DNA of 55,382 bases from Mucilaginibacter sp. (GTDB taxonomy: Bacteria > Bacteroidota > Bacteroidia > Sphingobacteriales > Sphingobacteriaceae): positions 1 through 55,382 of the forward strand of contig JAQBOK010000107.1 of NCBI GenBank assembly GCA_028288085.1. Direction: 5' to 3'. The notes under the pieces are model-generated. The model saw only the letters and a list, made by a program, of their open reading frames with translations. It was not told the origin of the DNA and ran no database searches. Below are positions 45,132 to 54,028 of the stretch, in pieces. The position numbers and the translations under genes were made by a program. Positions within the stretch are counted from its first letter, which is position 1, and every line of letters begins with the position of its first letter.

Positions 45132-45362
45132 TTAATTACAACCGCAGCCACCGCCGCTTTTACCACCATTTGCACCTGAACCGCCTTCGCGGTAAAGCTG
45201 GAAACTTTGTTCAAACTTTTGCACCTTACGCGCCGAAAGCTCCATTTCGGAGTCATTTAAACGGTTTTTCTGGTATTGCTTTACCGAACTACATGCCGTA
45301 AATGAACTGGCCGCAGTAAGGCACAAAATCCACAGCAAAAAAACACGGGTATTATTTATCAT
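45132..45362 (-). CDS. DUF4266 small lipoprotein ending GGGCGCN
   Basis: 76 residues. Signal with lipobox FTAC gives lipid anchor Cys24 and a mature peptide of about 53 residues. The mature part has a helix (RLNDSEMELSARKVQKFEQS) and a Gly-rich tail GGSGANGGKSGGGCGCN with two Cys separated by one Gly at the very end. This fits DUF4266, a family I know only from this kind of neighbourhood with DUF3570. The paired terminal Cys could bind metal or be reduced by the thioredoxin encoded in the same operon (inference). It starts 29 bases before the end of spacing to DUF3570 and ends almost at the ApbE stop. Confidence 0.88.
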   Translation of the reverse strand: MINNTRVFLLWILCLTAASSFTACSSVKQYQKNRLNDSEMELSARKVQKFEQSFQLYREGGSGANGGKSGGGCGCN

Positions 45363-45363
45363 T

Positions 45364-46320
45364 TCAGAGTTTTATATTTATGTTGTTTGAGCTGTGTATT
45401 TGATTATAGTCATCAATAATAATACAGGCGATATGCTTTAGCTGGTTAATAAGGTCTAAACCTACCCTTACACCCATCACCATCACCGGCGTAGCCATCG
45501 CGTCAGCAAGTTCAGCATTCGGACTAATGATGCTTACACTTTTGATTCCGCTAACAGGTAAGCCCGTTTTAGGATCAATGGTATGCGAATATTTTTTACC
45601 GTTAATAATAGCATACTTCTCATAGTTTCCTGAAGTGGCGATTGCCATATTACTGATCTTCAATGTCGAAAAAGGTGTTACAGCCTTGTCCGGATCTGCG
45701 ATGGCTATGGTCCAGGGATAGCCGTTGGACTGTGTTCCCCAGGTCACAAGATCGCCAGAAGCATTTACGATGCCGCTGTTCACACCGCGTTCCTGTAAAA
45801 CAAGTTTAGCCTTGTCGGCAGCATAGCCCTTGCCAATGCCCCCAAAGCCAATGCGCATCCCTTTCTCTTTTAAAAAAACGGTTGTATTTGATTCGTCCAG
45901 TATTACGTTCTTGTAATTGATCAGGCTTACCGATTGGCGGGCTGTGTCCGCATCGGGCAAGTGCTTCATATTCACATCAAAGTTCCAAAGACTTTTGTCG
46001 ATGGAGCCGTATGAAATATCAAAAGCGCCCTGGGTAAGATCGGATATCTTCAACGACCGGGCAATGAGATTAAAAACCTCCTCATCAACTTTTACAGGTC
46101 GTATCCCCGCTTTGCGGTTAATCTCGTTAGTTTGGCTGTCGTCGCTAAAGGTAGTCAACAGCTTTTCTATCCTGCTGATCTCGGCTACCGCGCTATCAAT
46201 ATGCTCCTCAGCCAAAATAGCATCATCACAAACCACACTTATCTCAAAGCGGTTGCCCATCAGTCGCATAACGCGCTTGTGAACGGTTAGATCGTTATTC
46301 AATATTTCAATGACTTGCAT
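45364..46320 (-). CDS. apbE: FAD:protein FMN transferase (ApbE family)
   Basis: The frame is open to 46377 but the Met at 46320 fits the usual domain start; this gives 318 residues and a 14-base overlap with the thioredoxin gene. ApbE motifs: MGNRFEISVVCDD, the TFSDDSQTNEIN region, IGFGGIGKGYAADKA, NASGDLVTWG and the metal/FAD site SHTIDPKTGLPVSG with ELADAMATPVMVMG. The enzyme attaches FMN to Thr/Ser of target proteins outside the cytoplasm. No signal peptide or lipobox is evident with either start, which is odd, since substrates are normally extracytoplasmic. None of the four neighbours shows an obvious Asp-Gly-x-Thr-Gly-Ala-Thr acceptor site. Confidence 0.92.
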   Translation of the reverse strand: MQVIEILNNDLTVHKRVMRLMGNRFEISVVCDDAILAEEHIDSAVAEISRIEKLLTTFSDDSQTNEINRKAGIRPVKVDEEVFNLIARSLKISDLTQGAFDISYGSIDKSLWNFDVNMKHLPDADTARQSVSLINYKNVILDESNTTVFLKEKGMRIGFGGIGKGYAADKAKLVLQERGVNSGIVNASGDLVTWGTQSNGYPWTIAIADPDKAVTPFSTLKISNMAIATSGNYEKYAIINGKKYSHTIDPKTGLPVSGIKSVSIISPNAELADAMATPVMVMGVRVGLDLINQLKHIACIIIDDYNQIHSSNNINIKL

Positions 46321-46744
46321 TGGCAATTGGGTTAATATCTGAAACAAATTGATCCGGAGATTCATTAGGGAAGCCATCCCACTGTTTTAGTACCTTGCCG
46401 TTTTTATCAACCAGTATAGTAAAGGGAAACTTGCCTTCCGGATTGTATTTATCAGCCAAAGCCTCATTACGTTTCACTTGTGCGGCATCCAGTTGGTTCT
46501 TCTTTTGACGCGGAAAATCCGCACGTACCAAAACCAGGTGGTCTTTAGCATAACCTTCAAAAGTGGATGATTCCAGTATCTCTTTTCTTAGCCTGATGCA
46601 GGGACCGCACCAGTCTGAACCCGAAAAATTGATCAGTATAAGTTTGTCTTCCTTTGATGCTTCTGATGTGGCTGCACTAAAATCTCCCAGCCACGTAACG
46701 TTTGAGAAAAGAAATGTAGCCAATAAAAAAGTTAATAGTTTCAT
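46307..46744 (-). CDS. Periplasmic thioredoxin-fold protein
   Basis: 145 residues with an N-terminal hydrophobic signal (MKLLTFLLATFLFSNVTWLG). The thioredoxin active site is SDWCGPCIRLRKEI with Cys46 and Cys49, the cis-Pro block is KFPFTILVDKNGKVLKQWDG. The sequence is of the DUF255-like/thioredoxin_7 type often fused or linked to redox maturation systems. Sitting between the Rieske and ApbE genes, 12 bases after the first and overlapping the second, it probably keeps cysteines of partner proteins reduced or inserts disulfides. Redox direction cannot be read from sequence. Confidence 0.92.
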   Translation of the reverse strand: MKLLTFLLATFLFSNVTWLGDFSAATSEASKEDKLILINFSGSDWCGPCIRLRKEILESSTFEGYAKDHLVLVRADFPRQKKNQLDAAQVKRNEALADKYNPEGKFPFTILVDKNGKVLKQWDGFPNESPDQFVSDINPIANASH

Positions 46745-46756
46745 TTTAATATTAAA

Positions 46757-47194
46757 TTATGAATATACCCTTAACGAAGTTCCGCTAAGCGTAGTATTAT
46801 AAACAACCAGGTTCCTGTTTGCAGGTGAATTTAAAACCACCCCCTTGTCAGAAAAAGCCGAGCCATGGTTATTACAAAAAAACTCGTCACTCGCTCCATT
46901 ATAAATTAAGGGATAATTTTGATGTGTACATGACTGCTGAACAGCAATATATACACCCGCGTTAGTGCGTGCTACCAAAACGCCGTTTGATGCCAGGTAA
47001 CCTCCGTTGGCCAAAAGCGCCGAATTGGCGGATGCAGTAAGGTCAAGTGTAAAATCAATACCCGTAGGCCCGGTTATGGTGCCCTGGTTATTGTTACCCG
47101 GCCCCTGCGAACTTTTTGAACAGCCAGTGCAGCTGAATAACGCCACTGTAGCAGCGCCACCACCAATTAATGATAAAAATTGTTTCCTGTCCAT
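46757..47194 (-). CDS. Exported Rieske [2Fe-2S] protein
   Basis: 145 residues. The leader MDRKQFLSLIGGGAATVALF resembles a Tat signal with Arg-Lys in place of the Arg pair and continues into a possible lipobox (LFSC, Cys22; Cys25 also near). The Rieske cluster ligands are Cys89/His91 (SCTHQNYPLI) and Cys107/His110 (FFCNNHGSAFS). A disulfide-forming third Cys pair, as in bc1 Rieske proteins, is missing, so it is a ferredoxin-like Rieske domain. It is the first gene of the redox operon and is divergent from an AraC regulator 176 bases away. Confidence 0.92.
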   Translation of the reverse strand: MDRKQFLSLIGGGAATVALFSCTGCSKSSQGPGNNNQGTITGPTGIDFTLDLTASANSALLANGGYLASNGVLVARTNAGVYIAVQQSCTHQNYPLIYNGASDEFFCNNHGSAFSDKGVVLNSPANRNLVVYNTTLSGTSLRVYS

Positions 47195-47370
47195 AAATAA
47201 AACTAAGTGGTTGCATAGCGAAATTAGTGTCGAAACATGAAATTAGAATGAAATGCAATTCTTATCATTTAAAAAAACTCCATTTTTTTTTGAATCGTTC
47301 ACATTTTAACCCAATTATTCCAAATTATTATATTTTATGTTAATATTTGTGAGGTTTATTTTAAGCGAAA

Positions 47371-48258
47371 ATGAAAGTACTGCAATTCACTATCCCTGTG
47401 GCGCATGATAAAAGCGTAATTGCGCAGCAGGACGAACTGCCTCATTTTTATCCACACCTGCACAGGCACAAGGAGGCACAGGTAACCTGGATACAATCCG
47501 GCGAAGGCACATTGATAGCGGGTAACAATATGCATGCTTTTAAAGCCGGGGAGATCTATTTTCTCGGTGCCGATCAGCCCCATCTTTTTAAAAGCCCCCC
47601 CGAATATTTTTTGCCCGGAAATAAAAAGATCATTAAAACGCTTACCATTTTTTTCGATCCTAATGGCAGTCTTTCCTCTTTGTTTGAACTGCCTGAAATG
47701 AAGGTATTTAAAGATTTTATTCAACAAAACACGCAAGGCTTTAAGCTGCCTTCTGAATATGTTGACAAAGTATCACGGGCTATGCTTGACATTAAAAGCG
47801 CCTCCGGGCCTGATCTGGTGATCCATTTTTTGCGCCTGCTCCGTAAATTGCAGGGTATTCAAACTAAACCCGAGCCGCTATCTGCATTTGGCATTTCGCC
47901 CGGCATCACTGAAAGCGAAGGGATACGCATCAGTAATATTTATAACTATATCCTGCAGCATTACAGCGAAGCCATCACCTTAAATGACGTGGCCCGCGAG
48001 GCCTGCATGACGCCGCAGGCATTTTGCCGCTACTTTAAAAAGCATACCGGCCATACTTTTATTTCATTTTTGAATGAAATGCGCATTAACGAAGCTTGTA
48101 AAAAACTAACCGGCAATAAATACGAAAGTATTTCTGTGGCGGCCTACAAATGCGGTTTCGCCAGCATCACCAATTTTAACCGTGTTTTTAAAAGCGTGAT
48201 GGGTAATTCGCCGCGGGGGTATTTGGATAGTTATTTAAATAAAGTGGGAGAGAGGTGA
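47371..48258 (+). CDS. AraC-family transcriptional regulator with cupin sensor domain
   Basis: 295 residues. The N-terminal cupin has YPHLHRHKEAQVTWIQSGEG and the later GEIYFLGADQPHLFKS metal/ligand region. The C-terminal double helix-turn-helix occupies about 190-290: ITLNDVAREACMTPQAFCRYFKKH, then AYKCGFASITNFNRVFKSVMGNSPRGYL. Such regulators sense a sugar or small molecule and activate adjacent genes. It is divergent from the redox operon and shares a strand with the fucose operon, so either could be its target. Its end is one base from the end of a convergent AraC gene. Confidence 0.95.
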   Translation: MKVLQFTIPVAHDKSVIAQQDELPHFYPHLHRHKEAQVTWIQSGEGTLIAGNNMHAFKAGEIYFLGADQPHLFKSPPEYFLPGNKKIIKTLTIFFDPNGSLSSLFELPEMKVFKDFIQQNTQGFKLPSEYVDKVSRAMLDIKSASGPDLVIHFLRLLRKLQGIQTKPEPLSAFGISPGITESEGIRISNIYNYILQHYSEAITLNDVAREACMTPQAFCRYFKKHTGHTFISFLNEMRINEACKKLTGNKYESISVAAYKCGFASITNFNRVFKSVMGNSPRGYLDSYLNKVGER

Positions 48259-48259
48259 T

Positions 48260-49150
48260 CTATAAAGCCGAAAAATCCAATACCTTCTTCGCCAAAAACT
48301 TCTTTTGATATTGCAAAGGCGTGTTCCCGGTTACCTGCTTAAAATATTTATGAAAACTGGCAAAGTTCAGGAACCCACTTTCAAAACAGATCTGCTTTAC
48401 GCTGATCTTGTCCTCTATTAATAACTTGCAAATATGCCCCACTTTTATCTCGTTAATAAATTGCGAATAGGTTTTACGTGTTCGCGATTTAAAATAGCGG
48501 CAAAAGGAGTGAGGGCTGATATTGGCTACTGCCGCTATCTCTTCTGTAGTTATCGGCCGTTTAAAATTGGCTAACGTAAATTCAAATATCGCGTTGATGC
48601 GGTCGCTTTCCACCTCTTTAAAATCATTATTAAAACCAATTGATGCAAGACCGGTAGTGGTACTTTCGGCGATGATCAATAGGGCCTCCATCAGCAAAAT
48701 GATCTTTCGGCTGCCTTCCATATAAAGCATTTTTTCAAGCAGTTCCGCCACCTTTTCTTTGCTCCGGCCATGTATAATAAGCCCCCTTTTTGATTTATCT
48801 AAAACAGAGTGGATAGCTGTATTTTCGGGTAGTTTTAAAAAGTGTGCACCCCAAAAGTCCTCGCAAAAATGGGCTACCCTAACATCCGCGCAAACCTTTG
48901 GATTGTTTTTAAAATAAACATCATCAAACCGCCAGTAATGCGGCAGGTTTGAACCCACCAGTACCACATCGCCATCGTTAAAGTTTTGGATATGATCGCC
49001 GATAAACTGTGTTCCGTGTCCTTTTTTAAAATGTATCAGCTCGGCCTCAGCATGATAATGCCAGCGGTTATTAATATATGGCACTTTATCCTGCCTTACA
49101 TTAAAGGAGCTTAAAGGATTTTGCAATACTTTTAATAAATGGGGTTTCAT
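48260..49150 (-). CDS. AraC-family transcriptional regulator, likely fucose regulator
   Basis: 296 residues with the same cupin plus double-HTH layout: RWHYHAEAELIHFKKGHGTQ and NDGDVVLVGSNLPHYWRFDD in the cupin, ITTEEIAAVANISPHSFCRY and ICFESGFLNFASFHKYFKQV in the DNA-binding domain. Transcribed away from fucP with a 197-base shared region, it is the best candidate to control the fucose operon, perhaps in response to fucose (inference). The intervening region contains TTTG at 49233-49236 but no matching TAnnTTTG at the right distance. Confidence 0.95.
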   Translation of the reverse strand: MKPHLLKVLQNPLSSFNVRQDKVPYINNRWHYHAEAELIHFKKGHGTQFIGDHIQNFNDGDVVLVGSNLPHYWRFDDVYFKNNPKVCADVRVAHFCEDFWGAHFLKLPENTAIHSVLDKSKRGLIIHGRSKEKVAELLEKMLYMEGSRKIILLMEALLIIAESTTTGLASIGFNNDFKEVESDRINAIFEFTLANFKRPITTEEIAAVANISPHSFCRYFKSRTRKTYSQFINEIKVGHICKLLIEDKISVKQICFESGFLNFASFHKYFKQVTGNTPLQYQKKFLAKKVLDFSAL

Positions 49151-49347
49151 AACCTTTTGCTTTGTAAACTATTTACGAAATACAGAAAATAAAATCAAAA
49201 TAGAATAAATATGCTAAAATAGCTTAACATTTTGATAATAGGATAGATGTTTTTAACCTGTATATTTATTTCTTTGTAAAAACCAATTGTCCACCATTAA
49301 ACCTGTAATATCAGTTTAAATGGCTAAACGTTTTATCTAACCTGCTT

Positions 49348-50601
49348 ATGTCAAAAAAAACTGGTATTTATGCCGTGGCGCTCATTACGTCGCTGTTCTT
49401 TTTATGGGGGTTTGCACTAAATCTAAATGGTATTCTGGTGCCGCACCTGAAAAAAGCCTGCCAGCTAACAGATCTGCAATCCGCCTTTGTCGATTCCGCT
49501 TTTTACATTGCTTATTTCATTATAGCTTTTCCTGCGGGGATGTTTATGCGTAAATATGGATATAAAGGGGGCATCATTTTTGGCTTGCTGTTATTTGCCG
49601 CAGGGGCCTTTCTGCTTTATCCGGCTGCCGAAACCCGGTTATATGCTTTTTTTCTATTTGCTTTGTTTGTAACAGCCAGCGGATGCGCTTTCCTCGAAAC
49701 CGCGGCAAATCCTTATATAAACAATTTGGGTGATCCTGCAGGGGCAACTCAGCGTATCAATTTTGCACAGTCGTTTAATGGCGCTGCCGCTACTATCGCG
49801 CCGTGGGTGGGTGGGAAATTTATTTTGTCGGGGATAACAATAAGTGCGGCGCAACAAAAAGGTATGTCAATACAGCATTTCAACAATTACCTGCAAAGCG
49901 AATCAAACGCTGTTAAAATACCCTACATAATTATTGGCTTGGTGGTGCTCATCGTGGCTGTCTTGGTATGGAGAACAAACTTGCCCGACATTCAGGAACA
50001 TAAGGATGAATCACAACCGGTTGGCAGTTCTATACTTAAAGAAACAAACCTTTGGCTGGGTGTAGCAGGCATATTTTTTTATGTAGGTGCGCAGGCAAGT
50101 ATTGTTAGTTTCTTTATAAGGTACTCCAAATTTGTTGGCGAAATAGGAGAAAAACATGCCGCGGATCTATTGGCCCTGGCGATGTTAGGTTTTATGATCG
50201 GTCGTTTTTTTGGTACTGTTTTAATGAAATATATCGCGCCTGTTAAGCTATTGATCGTTTACAGTGTGATCAATTGCATGCTGTTGATCCTTGCATTTAC
50301 CGTGGATGGGAATTTTTCAGTCTATGCTATTATGGGTATCCCATTCTTTATGTCCATCATGTTCCCTACCATATTCTCATTAAGCATACGCGGACTGGGG
50401 GAAAGAACTAAACTAGGGTCATCATTTTTAATCATGGGTATTGTCGGGGGGGCTGTTATACCTCTGGCTCTGGGTAAGGTTTCTGACTTGAGCAGTATTC
50501 GGGTAGCTTATCTTATTCCCTTAATTTGTTTTGCCTATATCTTCTACTTCGCCTTTAAAAATATAAATGTTAAAAATGTTCAACAAGTGATAGCTCATTA
50601 A
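49348..50601 (+). CDS. fucP: FucP-type L-fucose:proton symporter (MFS)
   Basis: 417 residues with about twelve membrane helices. The FucP-like start SLFFLWGFALNLNGILVPHL, the DSAFYIAYFIIAFPAGMFMR helix and the block SGCAFLETAANPYINNLGD with NFAQSFNGAAATIAPWVGG are characteristic of the FHS family (fucose, galactose, glucose symporters). The following fucosidase and fuconate-degrading genes argue for L-fucose as substrate. It is the first gene of the operon; the fucosidase gene starts ten bases downstream. Confidence 0.93.
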   Translation: MSKKTGIYAVALITSLFFLWGFALNLNGILVPHLKKACQLTDLQSAFVDSAFYIAYFIIAFPAGMFMRKYGYKGGIIFGLLLFAAGAFLLYPAAETRLYAFFLFALFVTASGCAFLETAANPYINNLGDPAGATQRINFAQSFNGAAATIAPWVGGKFILSGITISAAQQKGMSIQHFNNYLQSESNAVKIPYIIIGLVVLIVAVLVWRTNLPDIQEHKDESQPVGSSILKETNLWLGVAGIFFYVGAQASIVSFFIRYSKFVGEIGEKHAADLLALAMLGFMIGRFFGTVLMKYIAPVKLLIVYSVINCMLLILAFTVDGNFSVYAIMGIPFFMSIMFPTIFSLSIRGLGERTKLGSSFLIMGIVGGAVIPLALGKVSDLSSIRVAYLIPLICFAYIFYFAFKNINVKNVQQVIAH

Positions 50602-50611
50602 GTATAAAATT

Positions 50612-51967
50612 ATGGTACGGAAAATTGCACTCATCTTATTACTGGTAGTCGTTACATGCTCATTTGCTTCAGCCCAAAAAAGACTTGGCAACGAAACAGC
50701 AGCCCAAAAAAAACAACGAATGGAGTGGTGGACGGATGCCCGTTTCGGGATGTTTATTCACTGGGGCTTATATTCACAGGCCGCCCGGCACGAGTGGGTA
50801 AAGCACAATGAGCACTTAACCAATGCCGAGTACCAAAAATATTTCGATCAGTTTAACCCCGACCATTTCGATCCGAAAAAATGGGCCAGGGAAGCTAAGG
50901 CTGCCGGTATGAAATATGCGGTACTTACTACCAAGCACCACGAGGGCTTTTGCCTGTTCGACTCAAAATATACCGATTACAAAGCCCCCAACACCCATGC
51001 CAAACGCGACCTGGTGAAAGAGTATGTGGATGCTTTTAGGGCAGAGGGAATGAAAGTAGGATTTTACTATTCATTGCTGGATTGGCATCACCCTGATTAT
51101 ACCATGGACGATGCCCACCCATTAGTACAGGTTGATACGAGCAAAGCAAATTATGACCGCTTAAATAAAGGCCGCGATATGGCTAAATACCGCCAATATA
51201 TGCGTAACCAGATCACAGAATTGCTAACCAAATACGGTAAAATTGATGTGTTGTGGTTGGACTGGTCCTGGGATAAAGGAGCAAAGAAAGGAAAAGGAGA
51301 GAATGACTGGGGTTCTGTTGAGTTGTTAAAATTAGTACGAAAGCTACAGCCCGGTATTATTGTCAATAATCGCTTAGGGCTTACTGAGTATGCGGATGGG
51401 GCAGATTTTGTAACGCCCGAACAGGTAAGCACCAAAGAATTGGAGCCCTACAAAGGTAAAGTTTGGGAAACCTGTCAAACATTTTCAGGTTCATGGGGAT
51501 ACTACCGTGATGAAAACTCATGGAAAACACATCGCCAATTGCTTGATCTGCTGATCACCTCAGTAAGTAATGGTGGAAACCTGATTCTGAATGTAGGCCC
51601 AACCGCCCGTGGCGAATTCGATTACAGGGCTACAAACGCGCTCGACAGCCTGTCGTACTGGATGCACGCCAATAATAAAGCGATTTATAATTGCACCTAT
51701 GCGCCTGCAGAATTTAAGACTCCCGATAATACTAAACTAACTTATAACCCGCAAACCAAACGGTTGTATATACATATTTATAATTACCCGGCAGATGGTA
51801 AACTGATACTGCCTGCATACCATGGTAAGATCAAATATGCCCAGTTTTTAAATGATTATTCGGAACTGAAATATGCACCGGCATCAAATGGTACCGATGT
51901 GGAGTTAACGCTGCCGAAAAACAAGCCACATTATGAGATACCCGTGGTTGAATTAACACTCCAATAG
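50612..51967 (+). CDS. Secreted alpha-L-fucosidase, GH29
   Basis: 451 residues with signal peptide ending CSFASAQ. The GH29 opening WWTDARFGMFIHWGLYSQ is intact, as are KYAVLTTKHHEGFCLFDSKY and the nucleophile region KIDVLWLDWSWD, making Asp217 the catalytic nucleophile. GGNLILNVGPTARGEFD marks the end of the barrel, and a C-terminal beta domain follows. The length fits the compact GH29 type without extra carbohydrate-binding modules. It releases L-fucose from glycans in the periplasm or outside. Gap to the next gene is three bases. Confidence 0.96.
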   Translation: MVRKIALILLLVVVTCSFASAQKRLGNETAAQKKQRMEWWTDARFGMFIHWGLYSQAARHEWVKHNEHLTNAEYQKYFDQFNPDHFDPKKWAREAKAAGMKYAVLTTKHHEGFCLFDSKYTDYKAPNTHAKRDLVKEYVDAFRAEGMKVGFYYSLLDWHHPDYTMDDAHPLVQVDTSKANYDRLNKGRDMAKYRQYMRNQITELLTKYGKIDVLWLDWSWDKGAKKGKGENDWGSVELLKLVRKLQPGIIVNNRLGLTEYADGADFVTPEQVSTKELEPYKGKVWETCQTFSGSWGYYRDENSWKTHRQLLDLLITSVSNGGNLILNVGPTARGEFDYRATNALDSLSYWMHANNKAIYNCTYAPAEFKTPDNTKLTYNPQTKRLYIHIYNYPADGKLILPAYHGKIKYAQFLNDYSELKYAPASNGTDVELTLPKNKPHYEIPVVELTLQ

Positions 51968-51970
51968 ATA

Positions 51971-52306
51971 ATGAAAAGATACTGTTTAACAGTCGACCTG
52001 AAAGATGATGCACAGCTAATAGCTGAATACGAAGAATATCACCGCGAAATATGGCCGGGGATCAAAAAAAGCATTTTTGATTCGGGTATTATCAACATGG
52101 AAATATACCGGTTTGATAACCGTTTATTTATGATAATGGAAACCAATGATGCCTTTACTTTTGAGCGCAAAGCGGCAATGGATGCCACTAATCAAAAGGT
52201 ACAGGAATGGGAAACTCTGATGTGGAAATTTCAGCAGCCAATGAAAAAAGCAAAGCCGGGAGAGAAATGGATATTAATGGATAAGATATTTGAATTAGCT
52301 GATTGA
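51971..52306 (+). CDS. L-rhamnose/L-fucose mutarotase (RhaM-like)
   Basis: 111 residues of the RhaM/YiiL dimeric alpha-beta barrel family: KRYCLTVDLKDDAQLIAEYE, the His of YEEYHREIWPGI, the strand INMEIYRFDNRLFMIMETND and WETLMWKFQQPM with the conserved Trp pair. It interconverts alpha and beta anomers of a 6-deoxyhexose. In rhamnose operons this family acts on rhamnose; placed here between a fucosidase and fuconate genes it most likely serves L-fucose. It is tightly packed behind the fucosidase gene. Confidence 0.88.
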   Translation: MKRYCLTVDLKDDAQLIAEYEEYHREIWPGIKKSIFDSGIINMEIYRFDNRLFMIMETNDAFTFERKAAMDATNQKVQEWETLMWKFQQPMKKAKPGEKWILMDKIFELAD

Positions 52307-52369
52307 GTTAACATGGATAGAGAATCCCAATTTCAGTTAATCGGTGGTTCAGAGACAAAAGAATAAATA

Positions 52370-54028
52370 ATGACACAAGAACATAGTTTTTTACGCATCC
52401 ACCCAAAAGATAACGTCCTTGTCGCCCTGCGCGATCTGGAGCAAGGGACACTTATTGAATTTGCAGAGCAGCGCTTTAACCTGAAAGACCGCATAGCTGC
52501 CAAGCATAAATTTGCAATAGATGCCTTACATCCCAATGATTCCATATTTATGTATGGCGTATTGGTAGGCAAAGCGACAAAAGATATTCCGCAGGGAGGG
52601 TTATTATCTACAGAAAACATCCACCACGCATCAAGCGAATTTCATTTGGGCCAGCGTAAGCTTGATTGGCACCAACCAGATATATCCAGTTTTAAAGACC
52701 GCACTTTTATGGGATATCACCGTGCCGATGGCTCGGTAGGCACGGCCAATTACTGGCTGGTGATTCCGCTGGTGTTTTGCGAAAACCGCAATATCAACGT
52801 ACTAAAAGAAGCTTTGGTAGATAAACTGGGCTATAAAAAAGCAAAGAATTACGAAAGTGAAGTGGAGCAACTGATGGGGCTTTACCAGGCAGGCAGATCA
52901 ACCCAGGAAATATTGAATGCCGATATGCAGACCTCGGCCGAAAAAGCCGGGACAAAAAGATTCTTTAAGAATATTGACGGTATCAAATTTTTGACCCATG
53001 ATATGGGTTGCGGTGGCACCCAACAAGATTCGCAGGCCTTATGCGGATTGCTGGCAGGATATATTACTCACCCCAATGTAGCGGGTGCAACAGTATTAAG
53101 CCTGGGTTGCCAGCATGCACAGGGTAGCATTTTGCAGGCTGAAATTGCCAAACGCGATCCCGCATTCTCCAAACCAATGGTAATACTGGAGCAGCAAAAA
53201 ATAGGTACCGAACGCAAATTATTGCAGGAAGCTTTAAAGCAAACCTTCACCGGTTTAATGGAAGCCAATTTGAACCAACGCAAGCCCGCGCCCTTATCAA
53301 GGCTGTGCATCGGATTGGAATGTGGTGGCTCCGACGGTTTTTCGGGAATTTCAGCCAATCCGGCTTTGGGTTATGTATCCGATCTTTTGGTATCAATGGG
53401 CGGCTCAGTTATCCTTTCTGAATTTCCTGAACTTTGCGGCGTGGAGCAGGAACTAAGCGACCGCTGCGTAGATGAGGATACCGCCAAACGTTTCATGGAC
53501 CTGATGATCACCTACAATGCCAGGGCCGAAGAAACCGGATCGGGATTTTATGCAAACCCCTCCTTTGGTAATATCAAAGATGGCTTGATCACTGATGCCA
53601 TCAAATCAGCAGGTGCTGCAAAAAAAGGTGGCACATCACCCATTACCGCGGTGCTTGACTATCCCGAAAAAGTGACCAAAAACGGTTTAAATTTATTATG
53701 CACGCCCGGCAGCGATGTAGAAAGCACCACTGCCGAGGTGGGTTCAGGTGCAAATGTAGTGCTGTTTACAACAGGCTTGGGCACACCAACCGGCAACCCG
53801 GTAGCACCAGTTATCAAATTATCAACCAATACGGTTACTTACAATAAAATGCCTGATATTATTGATATTAATTGCGGCACTATCATAGAGGGCACTGAAA
53901 CCATTAAACAGGCAGGCGAGCGCATTTTGGAGTATGTGATACAGGTAGCCAACGGCGAAGTTCAACCTAAATCAGTACAACTGGAGCAGGATGATTTTAT
54001 TCCGTGGAAAAGGGGAGTATCGTTATAG
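52370..54028 (+). CDS. UxaA-family dehydratase, probable L-fuconate dehydratase
   Basis: 552 residues. The N-terminal SAF-like domain (to about 95) begins SFLRIHPKDNVLVALRDLEQ; then comes the altronate/galactarate dehydratase body with GYHRADGSVGTANYWLVIPL, HDMGCGGTQQDS, CQHAQGS, the hallmark LECGGSDGFSGISANPALGY and EFPELCGVE. UxaA and GarD dehydrate altronate and galactarate. No uronate genes are present here, while FucP, fucosidase, an SDR and an FAH hydrolase are, so I infer L-fuconate as substrate. In the Xanthomonas pathway that step is done by an enolase-superfamily enzyme, so this would be a non-orthologous replacement. Confidence 0.88.
   Translation: MTQEHSFLRIHPKDNVLVALRDLEQGTLIEFAEQRFNLKDRIAAKHKFAIDALHPNDSIFMYGVLVGKATKDIPQGGLLSTENIHHASSEFHLGQRKLDWHQPDISSFKDRTFMGYHRADGSVGTANYWLVIPLVFCENRNINVLKEALVDKLGYKKAKNYESEVEQLMGLYQAGRSTQEILNADMQTSAEKAGTKRFFKNIDGIKFLTHDMGCGGTQQDSQALCGLLAGYITHPNVAGATVLSLGCQHAQGSILQAEIAKRDPAFSKPMVILEQQKIGTERKLLQEALKQTFTGLMEANLNQRKPAPLSRLCIGLECGGSDGFSGISANPALGYVSDLLVSMGGSVILSEFPELCGVEQELSDRCVDEDTAKRFMDLMITYNARAEETGSGFYANPSFGNIKDGLITDAIKSAGAAKKGGTSPITAVLDYPEKVTKNGLNLLCTPGSDVESTTAEVGSGANVVLFTTGLGTPTGNPVAPVIKLSTNTVTYNKMPDIIDINCGTIIEGTETIKQAGERILEYVIQVANGEVQPKSVQLEQDDFIPWKRGVSL

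Noticed and set aside
45132..45362. DUF4266 peptide as a RiPP precursor
   Set aside because: It has a lipoprotein signal rather than a leader peptide and no recognised RiPP-modifying enzyme is in the operon; the idea is not excluded but unsupported.
52370..54028. Reading the UxaA-family gene as altronate dehydratase of uronate catabolism
   Set aside because: No uronate isomerase, oxidoreductase or KDG kinase gene is nearby, whereas all neighbours fit fucose.
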